Positions 37,522 to 47,060 are shown, counted from the first letter of the stretch. The stretch: 64,000 bases of DNA from Burkholderia ubonensis subsp. mesacidophila (GCF_002097715.1 NZ_CP020737.1:1922001-1986000), one strand, 5' to 3'. Made by a program: numbers and translations. Notes: generated by a model from the letters alone, not told the origin.

Positions 37522-39027
37522 TCATGCAGGAGAGGCGGCAGCCTGACCGCGATTCGCGGCCGGGCGTGCGGCGCCCGCAGCGGGCGTCGCCGGAGTCGGC
37601 CGTGGCGCGGGATGTCCCGCTGCCGGGCTGCCGCCGACGCCGGCCGCCGCACCTGCACCTGCACCTGCCGTTGCACCTGCACCTGCACCGCTCGTGCCTG
37701 CCGCCCCCGCCCCGCCCGGCGTCCCGGTTCCAGCGCCCGCCCCGGCATGCGCGGCCGGCGCGGGCGTGCTCGAAGCCGCCGGCGCGGCCCCCGCGTCGGC
37801 GGGCGGCGCCAGGTCCTTGTCCAGCGCGGCGAGCCTCGACGCCTGCGCCTTTTCCGCATCCGCCTCGCGCTGGCCGCGCGCCGCGATTGCGGCCTTCTCC
37901 TCCGCGTCGGGATTCAGCGTGTTGGCCTTGATGCGGTCGACCTGCCCCTTGCCGGCGAAGCGATCGAGCGGCAGGTAGTCGGTCTTGAAATACAGCTCGA
38001 CGCCCGAGTTCAGATCGAGGTCGGTGTTCATTTCCTCGGTGGTCTGGGTCTTCTGCGTCGACACGTACGCGATCGTGTTGCTCATCTTCGCTTCCGCTCC
38101 CCAGAAGCCGACGTTGAAGCTGCCTTTCGCATCGATCTTGTTCTGGAAATCGAAGCGGCTGCCCTCGTCCGCGGCCGCGGCGCTGCGCGTGTCGATGTGA
38201 AAGCGCATCGACGCGTTCAGCCGGCCGCTCTCGATCACGATCCGCTGCATGCCGAGCATCACCATCGTGCCCAGCAGTTGCTGGCGCTGCTGCGCGAGCG
38301 CCCTGCGCGCGAACGGCAGCAGCACCGCCTCCGGGTCGCCGCTCGGCACCGATTCGTTCGGGCCGAGCCCGAGCACCGCGCGCAGCGCGCCGTCGGGCGG
38401 CATCGCCGCGCCGTCCTTCAATCGCACCGTGCGCGACGCGTCCGCATCACCCGGCATGCGGTCGCCGCTGTCGTCGCCGGACGTGTCGTCGCCGGCCAGC
38501 TCGAACGAGCCCGGGAAGCTGTCGACGAGCCATTGCCGTGCGCGGTCCGGGCCGAGATTCGCGTCGGCGAAATCGTCGGTGGTCGACGCGACGTTGCGCA
38601 GCAGGTCGAGAAACGACTGCATCTGCTGCTGGTTCGAATCGGTGATTGCCTTGAACACGCCGTTGATCAGGTCCGACACGAAGCGCGGAAACGACACCGC
38701 GTTCAGGATCCGCTGCGTCGTGCTCGCGAGCTTGTCGGTCGCGACGCCGCTGAACGCCTGTCCGGCGTTGGCGAGCGCGGCCGCCGCCGGCGCGCGCGGC
38801 GCACGGCCGGGCGCCGCGCTGCGCTGCAGCTGGCGCGCGTCGGCGTCGCTGCGCGCCTCCTCGAGCAGCAGGTTCATCGCGGCCGCGCACACGCGCACCA
38901 GTGCCTGCGACAGCGTCTTGCGGTCGTCCGGCGCGAGCGCGCGAAACTCCGGCGCCCGGGACAGCAGCTCCCGCACCGCAAGGCGCACCGCGGGCAGCGG
39001 CTGAGGATCGCGGGCATCGGCTCGCAT
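37522..39027 (-). CDS. Sigma-54 operon paralogue A, unknown function (501 aa)
   Basis: This is the last gene of the operon and one of four related proteins (A-D). It has the family's amino-terminal helical region, the conserved helix block SFPRFVSDLINGVFKAI followed by QQMQSFLDLLRNVAS and ARQWLVDSFP. It also has the second block RRALAQQRQQLLGTMVMLGMQRIVI and the closing GVELYFKTDYLPLDRF. Beyond residue 390 it turns into a low-complexity Ala/Gly/Pro tail of about 110 residues, longer than in the other copies. No signal peptide, membrane helix or catalytic motif is seen. It starts 1 bp after the neighbouring gene ends. Confidence 0.82.
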   Translation of the reverse strand: MRADARDPQPLPAVRLAVRELLSRAPEFRALAPDDRKTLSQALVRVCAAAMNLLLEEARSDADARQLQRSAAPGRAPRAPAAAALANAGQAFSGVATDKLASTTQRILNAVSFPRFVSDLINGVFKAITDSNQQQMQSFLDLLRNVASTTDDFADANLGPDRARQWLVDSFPGSFELAGDDTSGDDSGDRMPGDADASRTVRLKDGAAMPPDGALRAVLGLGPNESVPSGDPEAVLLPFARRALAQQRQQLLGTMVMLGMQRIVIESGRLNASMRFHIDTRSAAAADEGSRFDFQNKIDAKGSFNVGFWGAEAKMSNTIAYVSTQKTQTTEEMNTDLDLNSGVELYFKTDYLPLDRFAGKGQVDRIKANTLNPDAEEKAAIAARGQREADAEKAQASRLAALDKDLAPPADAGAAPAASSTPAPAAHAGAGAGTGTPGGAGAAGTSGAGAGATAGAGAGAAAGVGGSPAAGHPAPRPTPATPAAGAARPAANRGQAAASPA

Positions 39028-39028
39028 G

Positions 39029-39976
39029 TCAGCTCCCGGCCGCGCTGCCCAGCTTTTCGCTCAGGTCGAGACTCGACTGCAGCCAGGTCGCCGCGTTCAC
39101 GCGCACCGGGTCGCCGGTCGCAACGGCGGGCGCCGAGCCGTCCGCGACATGCGGGCCGACTGACGCGAGCCACGTCAGCACCGCGAAGCCGGCCTTCGCG
39201 CGCTCGACCCGCGGCTCAATCACCGGCTGCGTGCGCAGGTAGCGCTGCGCGAGCGTGCGCACCACGTCCCACAGCGCGCGCGCGCCGAACGCGCGCTGCA
39301 CGGACGCGTGCTGCAGCAGTCGGATCGCGGCCTGCACCGTCGACAGGATGTCGCCCGCCATGAACGCGCTGATGCCCGCGCCCCGCTCGATCAGGATGTC
39401 GAGCACCTGCCGCGCGGCGAGCGCGACCTGGGCGACCTGCGCGGGGTCGAACGCCCCGCCGGGCAGCTGCGCCGCATCGAGCCGGTAGAGCGCCTCGCAC
39501 AGGTCGATGAACGCCATCTCGAAGCGTTCGCCGGCGCTTGCCGACACGGCGGCGCCGCGGCCGGCCTGCGCGTCGTCGCCGAACAGGTGCACGTAGAACG
39601 CGTGCCGCTCGGCGGCGCTCGCGCGCTGGTTGCGCCCGTGCCAGAAGGCCGCGACATCGTTCGCGGCGTCGCCCAGATCGGCGGCGAGGCCGCCCGCCAT
39701 CGCGACGCCGCACAGCGCCTCCGCCGCGTTCACGAGGTCCGTGTTCTCGAGTTCCGACGCGAGATACAGCGCGGCGATCGCGTTCAGGTGCGCAGCGTTC
39801 GCCGTATCGGCGGCGACGGGCGGCAACGCGATGTCGCCGAGCACGTCGAACGCGAGCGCGACGCCCGCGGTTTCCGCGAGCCGCGCGAGATCGAGCGCCT
39901 GCGCCACCGCCAGCTCGACCGGCTGGCCGCGCACGTCGATGCAGCACGAAGAGGGAGCGATGTCGAACGGGGCCAT
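39029..39976 (-). CDS. Operon protein of unknown function, helical (315 aa)
   Basis: This 315-aa protein is Ala/Leu-rich and largely helical, starting MAPFDIAPSSCCIDVRGQPVE. Helical segments with repeated hydrophobic spacing run from about 20 to 310 (LDLARLAETAGVALAFDVLG; RVERAKAGFAVLTWLASVG). I recognise no family, catalytic motif, signal peptide or membrane span. It lies between paralogues A and B with gaps of 1 and 6 bp, so it is made in concert with them. Its role can only be guessed as a partner or adaptor of the paralogues. Confidence 0.78.
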   Translation of the reverse strand: MAPFDIAPSSCCIDVRGQPVELAVAQALDLARLAETAGVALAFDVLGDIALPPVAADTANAAHLNAIAALYLASELENTDLVNAAEALCGVAMAGGLAADLGDAANDVAAFWHGRNQRASAAERHAFYVHLFGDDAQAGRGAAVSASAGERFEMAFIDLCEALYRLDAAQLPGGAFDPAQVAQVALAARQVLDILIERGAGISAFMAGDILSTVQAAIRLLQHASVQRAFGARALWDVVRTLAQRYLRTQPVIEPRVERAKAGFAVLTWLASVGPHVADGSAPAVATGDPVRVNAATWLQSSLDLSEKLGSAAGS

Positions 39977-39982
39977 GGCGGT

Positions 39983-41170
39983 CTACGGCTTGGCCGCGGC
40001 GGCCGCCTTCGGCTGCGGCTGCGGCACGGAGTTGCCCTGGATCGCGGCGATCATGTCCGGGCTCGCCAGCTTCTCCATCGGGAAATAGTCGCTCTTGAAG
40101 TTCACGCGGACCTCGCCGCTCAGTTGCGCCTTCACCTGGGCCTTCGATTCGGACGTGTCGTCGACGGCCGACGACACCGTGGTCATGTGATCGCTGGTCT
40201 GCGTCGAGCTGATGCCGGCCTGGATCGGATTGAACCAGCCGCCGGTGCTCGCGCTCTCGGTCGTCGTCGACGAATCGTGCTGCGCGTCGTACAGCGACGC
40301 CTTCGCGACGCGTCCCGCGGTGTCGGACGCGCGCATGTCGAACACGACCTTCGCGTTGATGTGGCCGTCGGTGATCACGATGCGGTTGATGCCGAGCATC
40401 ACCATCGACGCGAGCAACTGCTGGCGCGAGCGCGCCATCTGCTGCCGCGCGGCCAGCACGAGCCGGGTTTCGTCCTCGGGACTCGAGATGTCGGTGACGG
40501 GCTTGTCGAGCCCGAGCTCGCCCGAGATGCGCTGCAGGCCCGCGGCCGGATCGTCGCCCTTCGCGACCAGTACCGGCTGCGGCGCCGGGGCCGCGGCGCC
40601 GTCGGCCTGGGCCATGTCCTGGCTGGTCGTATCGATGTCCAGCACGTCCGGGTACTTGCCCGACAGCCAGTCGCGCGCGTTGTTCTCGCTGATGTTGTCC
40701 TGCGCGAATTCGTCGACGGTCTTCGCGACGTTCGCGAGCAGCTCGCCGTACGCGCGCATCTGCTGGATCGACGAATCGACGATCGCCTGGAACACGTTCT
40801 GGATCAGCCCGCCGACGAACTTCGGGAAGTCGACCTTCTGCACCAGCTCGCCGAACTGCTGGACGCCCTGCCGGACCGCCGCCGCGTCGAACTGCTTGCT
40901 CGCGAAGCCGCGATTCTCGGTCGCGCGGCGGCCCGCCTCGGCCACGTTGTCGGCCTGCGCGGCCGCGACCGGCGGCGCGCCCGCCAATGCGCCGTCCGGA
41001 TTGGCCATGTATGCGGCCACCTTGACCATCTGCGACGCGATCGCCTGCTGTTCGGCCGGCTTCAGATGCGAGAACGCCGGTACCGCCAGCAACATGTCCC
41101 TGACCTTCGGGCGCACCACCCCGAGGGTTGCATCGTCCGCCCACGCATGGGGCGCTGAGCGCGTGGTCAT
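39983..41170 (-). CDS. Sigma-54 operon paralogue B, unknown function (395 aa)
   Basis: This 395-aa member of the four-paralogue family carries all shared blocks: VDFPKFVGGLIQNVFQAIVD, SIQQMRAYGELLANVA, NNARDWLSGKYP, then ARSRQQLLASMVMLGINRIVI with TDGHINAKVVFDM, and the closing EVRVNFKSDYFPMEKL. The region between the second and third blocks is Ser/Thr/Gln-rich and variable (ASTGGWFNPIQAG). The carboxy-terminal Pro/Gln/Ala tail is short here. No export signal is seen. It lies 15 bp after paralogue C and is closest to it in sequence. Confidence 0.83.
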   Translation of the reverse strand: MTTRSAPHAWADDATLGVVRPKVRDMLLAVPAFSHLKPAEQQAIASQMVKVAAYMANPDGALAGAPPVAAAQADNVAEAGRRATENRGFASKQFDAAAVRQGVQQFGELVQKVDFPKFVGGLIQNVFQAIVDSSIQQMRAYGELLANVAKTVDEFAQDNISENNARDWLSGKYPDVLDIDTTSQDMAQADGAAAPAPQPVLVAKGDDPAAGLQRISGELGLDKPVTDISSPEDETRLVLAARQQMARSRQQLLASMVMLGINRIVITDGHINAKVVFDMRASDTAGRVAKASLYDAQHDSSTTTESASTGGWFNPIQAGISSTQTSDHMTTVSSAVDDTSESKAQVKAQLSGEVRVNFKSDYFPMEKLASPDMIAAIQGNSVPQPQPKAAAAAKP

Positions 41171-41185
41171 GGCGAATCCGCCGCC

Positions 41186-42601
41186 TCATGCGGCCGGCGC
41201 GGGCGCGGGCGCTCCGCCGGCAGGTGCGGCCGCGCCCGCGCCAGGTGTCGCGGCGGCGCCCGCGCCGGCCCCTGCTCCCGTCCCCGCCGCGGGCGTCGCG
41301 GCGCCTGCCGCCCCGGCCGGCGCGCGGACGCCGGCGCCGCGTCCCGGCACCGCCGCGAGCTGGAGCTGCGCGATCTGCGCGGGATCGACCATCTTCTCGA
41401 GCGGAAAATAGTCGCTCTTGAAATTCACGTCGACCGTGCCCGCGAGCGTCGCCTTGACCTTGAGTGATTCATCCTGCGTGTCGGACGCCGCGCTCATCGC
41501 GGTGACGATCGGCGTCTCGGTGTACTTGTACGTGCCCTTCGTGTACCAGCTCGCGTCGCGATCCTGCTGGTCGGGGCTCTGGCTCGCATCCTGGCCGTCG
41601 CCGCCGCCCGTGCTCTGGCTGGCGCCCCTGTCGTACGACCCTTCGGACCCGTAGCTCTTCTGCACGTTGCCGTACTGGTCGCGCGCGTAGTCGTACGCGG
41701 TCGCGCTGCGGCGCAGCTTGCGCGAGTCCTGCGCCTGGAAGTCGTACATGATCTTCGCGGAGATCCGCCCGTCGGTGACGACGATCCGGTTGATGCCCAT
41801 CAGCACCATCGTCGCGAGCAACTGCTGGCGGCCCGTCGCGACGTGCGTGCGCGCCGCTTCGACGAGCGCGCGCTCGTTGTCGTCGTCCTCGGTGTCGAGG
41901 CTCGTGATCTTCGCGCCCGTCGACGCCAGCTTGTCGTTCACGCGCTTCAGCGCCGAATCCTCATCGACGTCGTCGCGCACCTGCAGCCGCGGCTGCGACT
42001 GCCCGTCGTCGCCGTCCGTGACGCCGATCTGGAAGATGTCCGGAAACTGCTCGACGAGATGGTCGCGGCCCTGGTTCTGCGTGACGTTGTCGTCACGGAA
42101 ATTGTCGAGCGACTGCGCGACGCTCGCGACCAGCTTGCCGTACGCCTCCATCTGCTCGATCGACGACTGCACGATCGCATGGAACACGCCCTGGATCAGC
42201 TTCGCGACGAAGGTCGGGAAATTGACCTTCTGCAGGAACAGCCCCGCGACCTCCGCCCCTTCGCGCGCGGCGCCCGCCTTGAACTTCTGCGCGCCGATCG
42301 CCTGCACGGCCAGCCGGTCGGTCTGGTACTGTTCCGCGCCGGGCGGGTTGTCGAGCGCTTGCGCGCTGACGCGGCTGTTCGCGAGCGTGTGGCCGGGAAT
42401 GCCTTCCGGCGCCGCCAGGTAGTCGGCGATTTGCGCGGTGTCGTGCGCGATCTGCTGCTGGACGTGGCCCGGCAGGCGCTGGAACGCCTGGCTCTGCAGC
42501 AGCAAGTCCTTGACCGCACGGCGCACCTCGGCGCGCGGGACGGCCGCCGGAGCCGGGCCGTCGCTCGCGTGCGCGCTGCGGGCAGGCTGGACGTGATTCA
42601 T
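41186..42601 (-). CDS. Sigma-54 operon paralogue C, unknown function (471 aa)
   Basis: This 471-aa paralogue has the helical amino-terminal domain (EVRRAVKDLLLQSQAFQRL). It has the shared blocks VNFPTFVAKLIQGVFHAIVQ, SIEQMEAYGKLVASVAQSL and GRDHLVEQFPDIF, then TGRQQLLATMVLMGINRIVV with TDGRISAKIMYDFQAQD, and the closing TVDVNFKSDYFPLEKMVD. A Gly/Ser/Asp/Gln-rich insert containing DRGASQSTGGGDGQ separates the later blocks. The last 60 residues are Ala/Gly/Pro repeats. The repeated QLLATMV..GINRIV..DG segment suggests a common structural core, perhaps subunits of one assembly. Confidence 0.83.
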   Translation of the reverse strand: MNHVQPARSAHASDGPAPAAVPRAEVRRAVKDLLLQSQAFQRLPGHVQQQIAHDTAQIADYLAAPEGIPGHTLANSRVSAQALDNPPGAEQYQTDRLAVQAIGAQKFKAGAAREGAEVAGLFLQKVNFPTFVAKLIQGVFHAIVQSSIEQMEAYGKLVASVAQSLDNFRDDNVTQNQGRDHLVEQFPDIFQIGVTDGDDGQSQPRLQVRDDVDEDSALKRVNDKLASTGAKITSLDTEDDDNERALVEAARTHVATGRQQLLATMVLMGINRIVVTDGRISAKIMYDFQAQDSRKLRRSATAYDYARDQYGNVQKSYGSEGSYDRGASQSTGGGDGQDASQSPDQQDRDASWYTKGTYKYTETPIVTAMSAASDTQDESLKVKATLAGTVDVNFKSDYFPLEKMVDPAQIAQLQLAAVPGRGAGVRAPAGAAGAATPAAGTGAGAGAGAAATPGAGAAAPAGGAPAPAPAA

Positions 42602-42626
42602 GGTGTGCCTCGCTGGGCGATGGGTG

Positions 42627-43676
42627 TCAGATGCCGGCGGCCTCGCGTTCGCGGTGCGCCTCCATCCGGTCGCGGATCTCGAACTCGACCGGCCGCAGAT
42701 AGAGGCTCACGCGCGGCGGCGAATGCACGGCCGCGTGAATGCTGAGCACCGAGAAATGGCCGGGCCAGTCTTCCCGCTCCGGCGTGAACGCGCGCAGCCA
42801 GCGGCCCAGCGCCTGCAGTTCGCGCGGCCGCTCAGTCAGGCCCAGCGCGAGCAGGTCGAGGAAATTCGCGGGCACGTCGGGCACCATCCCGAGCAGCACG
42901 TAGATCTCGAACTCGGGGCCGTCCTCGCCGTGGCCGATCGCGAGCAGCACCGAGCGCTCGGGCAGGTCGAAGCGGCCGCCGAGCGCGACGCCGAGGATCT
43001 GCATGATGCCCGGCAGCTGATGGCCGAGCCCGAGCTGCTCGAGCACCGGGCCGAGCTCGCGCAGGCGCAGCGGCCCGCGATGCAGGAACGTCAGGCGCTG
43101 CTGGCCGCGCTCGCGCTGACAGCCGATCGTCGTGAACAGCGGCACGGCCTGCGGCAGCATCTGCTGCACGGTGGTCGCCACGTCGAGCAGTTCGAGCGGC
43201 AACGCGCGCAGCTGGTGCGGACCGATCTCGTAGTAGACCTTCGACGTGTACAGCCCGTCGCGATCGAACGAATTGCCGAAGAACGCGCCGTAGTTCAGCA
43301 TCGCGCCGGAGCCGGCCGTGCGCCATTCCTCGCTGCGCTGGTCGAACCAGCGCAGCGCGTCCGGCCCGAAGCACGGCCGCACGAGCCGGCGCATCTCGCG
43401 GGTCGCCTCGTCGCGGCGGTCCTGGCCCGATGCGCCGGGGCCGAGCGGCTCGATCGTGAAGCGCAGCACGCCGGGCTGCAGTTCCGAAAACGACGGTTCG
43501 AACGGCGCGGTGCCGGGCGTCAGCGCGTTGTCCGCGTACTGACGGTCGCCTTCGGGCAGCGCGAACGTGCGGTCCATCAGCGGCTTCACGAACGGCGTCG
43601 GGTCGGCGGTGCCCAGCTGGCCCGCCGCGCGCCGCAACCGCTCGACGATGGCGTGGGACATGGGTCGTTGCGACAT
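42627..43676 (-). CDS. Probable aromatic prenyltransferase-like protein (ABBA/DMATS fold)
   Basis: This 349-aa protein resembles aromatic prenyltransferases of the DMATS/ABBA type. The amino-terminal part reads APFEPSFSELQPGVLRFTIEPLG, like the family's strand that ends in a catalytic Glu (here in FTIEPLG). It is followed by DALRWFDQ, a KVYYEIGP strand and, near the end, RVSLYLRPVEFEI. Alternating strands and helices fit a ten-strand PT barrel. Such enzymes attach prenyl groups to aromatic side chains or metabolites. GGAGGC precedes the first ATG. Similarity is judged by eye, so the assignment is tentative; a prenyltransferase in this operon would be surprising. Confidence 0.5.
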   Translation of the reverse strand: MSQRPMSHAIVERLRRAAGQLGTADPTPFVKPLMDRTFALPEGDRQYADNALTPGTAPFEPSFSELQPGVLRFTIEPLGPGASGQDRRDEATREMRRLVRPCFGPDALRWFDQRSEEWRTAGSGAMLNYGAFFGNSFDRDGLYTSKVYYEIGPHQLRALPLELLDVATTVQQMLPQAVPLFTTIGCQRERGQQRLTFLHRGPLRLRELGPVLEQLGLGHQLPGIMQILGVALGGRFDLPERSVLLAIGHGEDGPEFEIYVLLGMVPDVPANFLDLLALGLTERPRELQALGRWLRAFTPEREDWPGHFSVLSIHAAVHSPPRVSLYLRPVEFEIRDRMEAHREREAAGI

Positions 43677-43688
43677 CTGTGCCTCCGT

Positions 43689-45488
43689 TCAGTGCCGGTA
43701 GCCGGTGCCGAGCGACATCGCCGGCACGCCGACCGAATCGAGCAGGTCGCGCGCGATCGACGGAATCTGGATCGGCCGCGTGGTGGTCATCGGCGCCTCG
43801 TGCGCCTGCGCGTACTGGTCGACGCGCGTCTCTTCGGTGCCGGTCACCGCGAGCCACTGGTCGCACGCGTTCACGAGGTCGTAGTCGGTCGGCGACACCA
43901 TCGCGCTGACGCCGGCCGGACGCGGCACCGGGAAGCGGATCGCGTTGTCGTCGAGGATCACGTCGTAGCCGGTGCGGCCGAGCTTCACCGTGTTCTTCGC
44001 GAGCCACGCCATGATGATCGCGCCCGACGTCGCCATCGTCCGGTACTTGACGCTGTTCTTCGCCCCGCCGAGCTCGAGCGTCGCGACCTGGTCGATCACG
44101 CCCCACATGTCCTTCGCGCCGTACGACAGCAGGATGTCCGGATCCGACAGGAGCCCGATGAAATCCTTGATCAGCTGCTGCAGCTCGGTCGCGATGAAGT
44201 ACGCCATCCCGTAGCCGTGCACCGACAGGTTGTTCGCGATGTCCCGTCCGGACTTGCGCACGAGCTGCTGGCTCACCGGGTTCGGAATCCGCGCGCGCAG
44301 CAGGTCGTCGACGCGCTGCTGGCGCACGTACGACGACACCGCCGACACGAAGCGCAGCCACAGGTCGTTGAAGTCGCGGTTCGGCGAGCCGCCGTCGTCG
44401 CCGCCCGGCACGCCGAGCGTGCGCGCGTAGAAGCTGCGCCGCTCGGCCTCGGAGATCCGGTTCGGCGTGTTCTTCCAGTACGTGTACAGGTAGTCGCCGG
44501 CCTTGCCGCGGCCGATCGGCAGCACGCCGTTCTGGAACAGCTCGGCGAGCTTGTCGACCACCTGGAACACCTTCAGCTCCTCGAACATCGCGGAGAAGTA
44601 CGCGGGCTGCATCGCGCGGATGTTGTCCGCGATGATCTCGGTGTTGGTCGACGCCTCGAGGTCCGGCAGGTCGATGCTGATCTGCGACGTCGGCCCGCCG
44701 TTCGCGACGTTCTGCACCGCGTCGAGCGCCTCGTTGACCTTGCGCGTGAGCTGCGGCTCGTCCTTGTTGATCCCGCGTCCGATCAGGTTGCGCAGCACCT
44801 GCGCATATTCGGTCGCGTCGACCTCGAAGTTGCCGTTGGTCGCGCCGATCGTGACGAGGATCGGGAATACCAGCTTCGCGAGATCCCTGCAGCCGTTGAA
44901 CTCGCCCATCGCCTTGAAATAGGCCTCGCTGAAGCTGCGGTAGACGGCGTCCGACTGGTCGATGCCGAGGATCCGCGCATGATCGGGCAGGTGTGACGCG
45001 ATCGGCGGTATGCCACGCGGCGACGCCGCGTTCGGCACCATCTTCGCGAGCTGGCTCGGCGTGATCTCGGTCAGCAGGATCTGCGGCGTCTGCACGCTGT
45101 CGGCCGTCAGGTAGCCGTACACGGCGGCCATCTGCACGCCGTCGTCCGGATAGCTGGCGGGATCGCCGGCGGGGTCGTTGCCGTCCATCTGGAACGCGTT
45201 GGTGCCGTCGTCCTGCATCACGGGCTGGATCGGCAGCTTGACGAAGGCGAGGCCGTTCGTCGGATCGCTTGTCGTGTTGTAGCTCGCGATCGCGATGTAC
45301 AGCGGATCGAACAGCGGCGGCGCAACTTTCGACAGCCATTGCGTGATGCGCGCCAGTTCCGCGAGCTCCTGCGGCATCAGCGCGCGCTGCTGCGCGACCT
45401 GGTTCAGCTCGGATTGCCGTCCCTCGAGCGTCAGCCGCTGCGCCGCGTCGGCGGCGCCCATGTCGGTGAAGATCACCTGTGTGGCCAT
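43689..45488 (-). CDS. Operon protein of unknown function (599 aa)
   Basis: This 599-aa soluble protein begins MATQVIFTDMGAADAAQRLT after an excellent AAAGGAG ribosome-binding site. No family is recognised. It has mixed alpha/beta character with long helices. Conserved-looking stretches are FNGCRDLAKLVFPILVTIG, AMQPAYFSAMFEELKVFQVV and VKYRTMATSGAIIMAWLAKN. No signal peptide or membrane helices are seen. Among the smaller unknowns it is the largest and may be a structural or scaffold protein. A 153-bp gap with a strong hairpin separates it from the subtilisin gene upstream in the transcript. Confidence 0.8.
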   Translation of the reverse strand: MATQVIFTDMGAADAAQRLTLEGRQSELNQVAQQRALMPQELAELARITQWLSKVAPPLFDPLYIAIASYNTTSDPTNGLAFVKLPIQPVMQDDGTNAFQMDGNDPAGDPASYPDDGVQMAAVYGYLTADSVQTPQILLTEITPSQLAKMVPNAASPRGIPPIASHLPDHARILGIDQSDAVYRSFSEAYFKAMGEFNGCRDLAKLVFPILVTIGATNGNFEVDATEYAQVLRNLIGRGINKDEPQLTRKVNEALDAVQNVANGGPTSQISIDLPDLEASTNTEIIADNIRAMQPAYFSAMFEELKVFQVVDKLAELFQNGVLPIGRGKAGDYLYTYWKNTPNRISEAERRSFYARTLGVPGGDDGGSPNRDFNDLWLRFVSAVSSYVRQQRVDDLLRARIPNPVSQQLVRKSGRDIANNLSVHGYGMAYFIATELQQLIKDFIGLLSDPDILLSYGAKDMWGVIDQVATLELGGAKNSVKYRTMATSGAIIMAWLAKNTVKLGRTGYDVILDDNAIRFPVPRPAGVSAMVSPTDYDLVNACDQWLAVTGTEETRVDQYAQAHEAPMTTTRPIQIPSIARDLLDSVGVPAMSLGTGYRH

Positions 45489-45594
45489 GGTCTTGCTCCT
45501 TTCGATTTGAGTTACGCCGGTTCAAGCCCGCCCGGCTGCAGGTCCGATCCGTAACTCGATGCCCGACGGATCCGTCTCCACGCTGTGCCCCAGT

Positions 45595-45622
45595 CGCCCG
45601 CCCGGTGCGGATCCGGCGGGCG
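45595..45622 (-). other. GC-rich hairpin inside the sigma-54 operon
   Basis: CGCCCGCC at 45595-45602 pairs with GGCGGGCG at 45615-45622, extended inward by GG/CC with one bulged C. It lies in the largest gap of the operon (45489-45641), between the subtilisin gene and the 599-aa gene. Without a U-tract it could be a partial terminator or processing site that lowers expression of the downstream genes. Confidence 0.45.
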
Positions 45623-45641
45623 GTCCGGTCCGCACGATCGG

Positions 45642-47060
45642 CTATCCGTCATCGGCATCCCCATCGTCCGTCGCGCGGTCGATCCGGCGGTCGAGCGCCG
45701 CGAGCGCCCCGCGCACGTCGAGCACGCCGCTGCCGCAGCCCGGCGCGGGCCCGCCCGGAAACGGGCTCGCGCTCCCGGCGAGCAGCGCGCGAATGGCCGC
45801 GCCGTCGATCGGAAACGCGCGCCGCTCGGCGCGGCTGACGAGCAGCGCGGCGGCCCCGGCGACGAACGGCGCGGCGAAGCTGGTGCCGGTCGCGCACTGG
45901 TAGCCGCGCAGCGCGGCGGTGACGATGCGCTCGCCGGGCGCGCACAGCGCGACGTGCGCGCCCGAGGTCGTGAAATGCGCGGGCCGGCCCGACGCGTCGA
46001 CCGCGCCGACCGCGATCACGCCGTCGAACGCGGCCGGCCAGAACGCCTCGTCGCGGCCGGAATTGCCGCTCGCGGCGACCAGCACGCAGCCGTGCGCGAG
46101 CGCATAGCGGATCACGTCCTCGTGTGGCTTCGCCCCGCCGTTCGCGAGCGCCGAATCCGGCGTGCCGAAGCTCATGTTGATCACCTTCGCGCCGAGGTCG
46201 ACCGCGATCTTCATCCCGCAGTCGATGTCGGCGAGCGCGCCCATGCCGACCGGGTCGGGCCGGCCGGGCAGGCGCGCGGCGCCCAGCACGCGGATCGGCA
46301 GCATCGACGACGCGCCGGCGAGACCCGGCGGCAGGCGCGCGCCGGTCGCGCCGATGATCCCGGCGCAGCCCATCCCGTGGCCGACGAACGGGTCGTACGG
46401 CCGCCGGTCGAAGCGCGCGTGATCGCCGAGCAGCGTCACGCCCGCGGCGAGATCCGTGTCCTTCAGCTGCACCGTGTCGAAGCCCGCGCGCCAGCGATCG
46501 ACGAATTCCGGATGAACGGGCGCGATGCCCGTGTCGACGATCGCGACGACGATCGCCGGATCGCCGGTTTCGTACGCGAGCGCATCGGGCGCGTTCACGC
46601 GCACGCGTGGCGCCCATGCGTCGTCGAGGTCGGCGGCGGCCGGCAGCTCGAACGGCGTGGTCGCGATCCAGTGCGGACACGCGTGCTCGACCGCGGGCAA
46701 CTGGCGCAGCGCGTCGACCAGCGTGCCGATCGGCGTCGCGCGGTCGACTTCGACGAGGAAGGTGGCGGCCATCCCGAGCGCGTGCTCGACGTCGCCGTAG
46801 CCGAGATGGCGCGCGCCCGGCCGGTGCACGGACTGCGCGGCCGCGTACACGCGCGTGACGCGCGCGGCGCCGCCGTGCTGCCGCAGCAACCGGTCGATCG
46901 GCCCGCCGTCGAGCCCCTGCGCGGGCGCGCCGAGACGCCGGATCACGTCGAGCCGCGCCGGCACCGCGGCCGGCGCCTCGCCGACGCGCAGCTTCACGAT
47001 CAGCGCGCCGGGCACCGCGTAGCCGGCGCCATGCGGCAGCCAGGGAGCCGGCGCGCTCAT
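45642..47060 (-). CDS. S8 family subtilisin-like serine peptidase
   Basis: This 472-aa subtilase has a complete catalytic triad: Asp176 in VAIVDTGIAPVHPE, His228 in GHGMGCAG and Ser394 in GTSFAAPFVAG, with oxyanion Asn in ASGNSG (333). About 140 residues precede the domain and may act as a propeptide or inhibitor-like region. No Sec signal peptide is visible, unusual for a subtilase, so it may act in the cytoplasm, perhaps maturing other operon products, or leave the cell by an unknown route. Its ATG overlaps the stop of the 267-aa gene (47057-47060). Confidence 0.93.
   Translation of the reverse strand: MSAPAPWLPHGAGYAVPGALIVKLRVGEAPAAVPARLDVIRRLGAPAQGLDGGPIDRLLRQHGGAARVTRVYAAAQSVHRPGARHLGYGDVEHALGMAATFLVEVDRATPIGTLVDALRQLPAVEHACPHWIATTPFELPAAADLDDAWAPRVRVNAPDALAYETGDPAIVVAIVDTGIAPVHPEFVDRWRAGFDTVQLKDTDLAAGVTLLGDHARFDRRPYDPFVGHGMGCAGIIGATGARLPPGLAGASSMLPIRVLGAARLPGRPDPVGMGALADIDCGMKIAVDLGAKVINMSFGTPDSALANGGAKPHEDVIRYALAHGCVLVAASGNSGRDEAFWPAAFDGVIAVGAVDASGRPAHFTTSGAHVALCAPGERIVTAALRGYQCATGTSFAAPFVAGAAALLVSRAERRAFPIDGAAIRALLAGSASPFPGGPAPGCGSGVLDVRGALAALDRRIDRATDDGDADDG

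Noticed and set aside
42627..47060. Cyanobactin-like RiPP cluster, because a subtilase and a prenyltransferase-like protein occur together
   Set aside because: No YcaO cyclodehydratase and no precursor peptide with repeated recognition sequences were seen.
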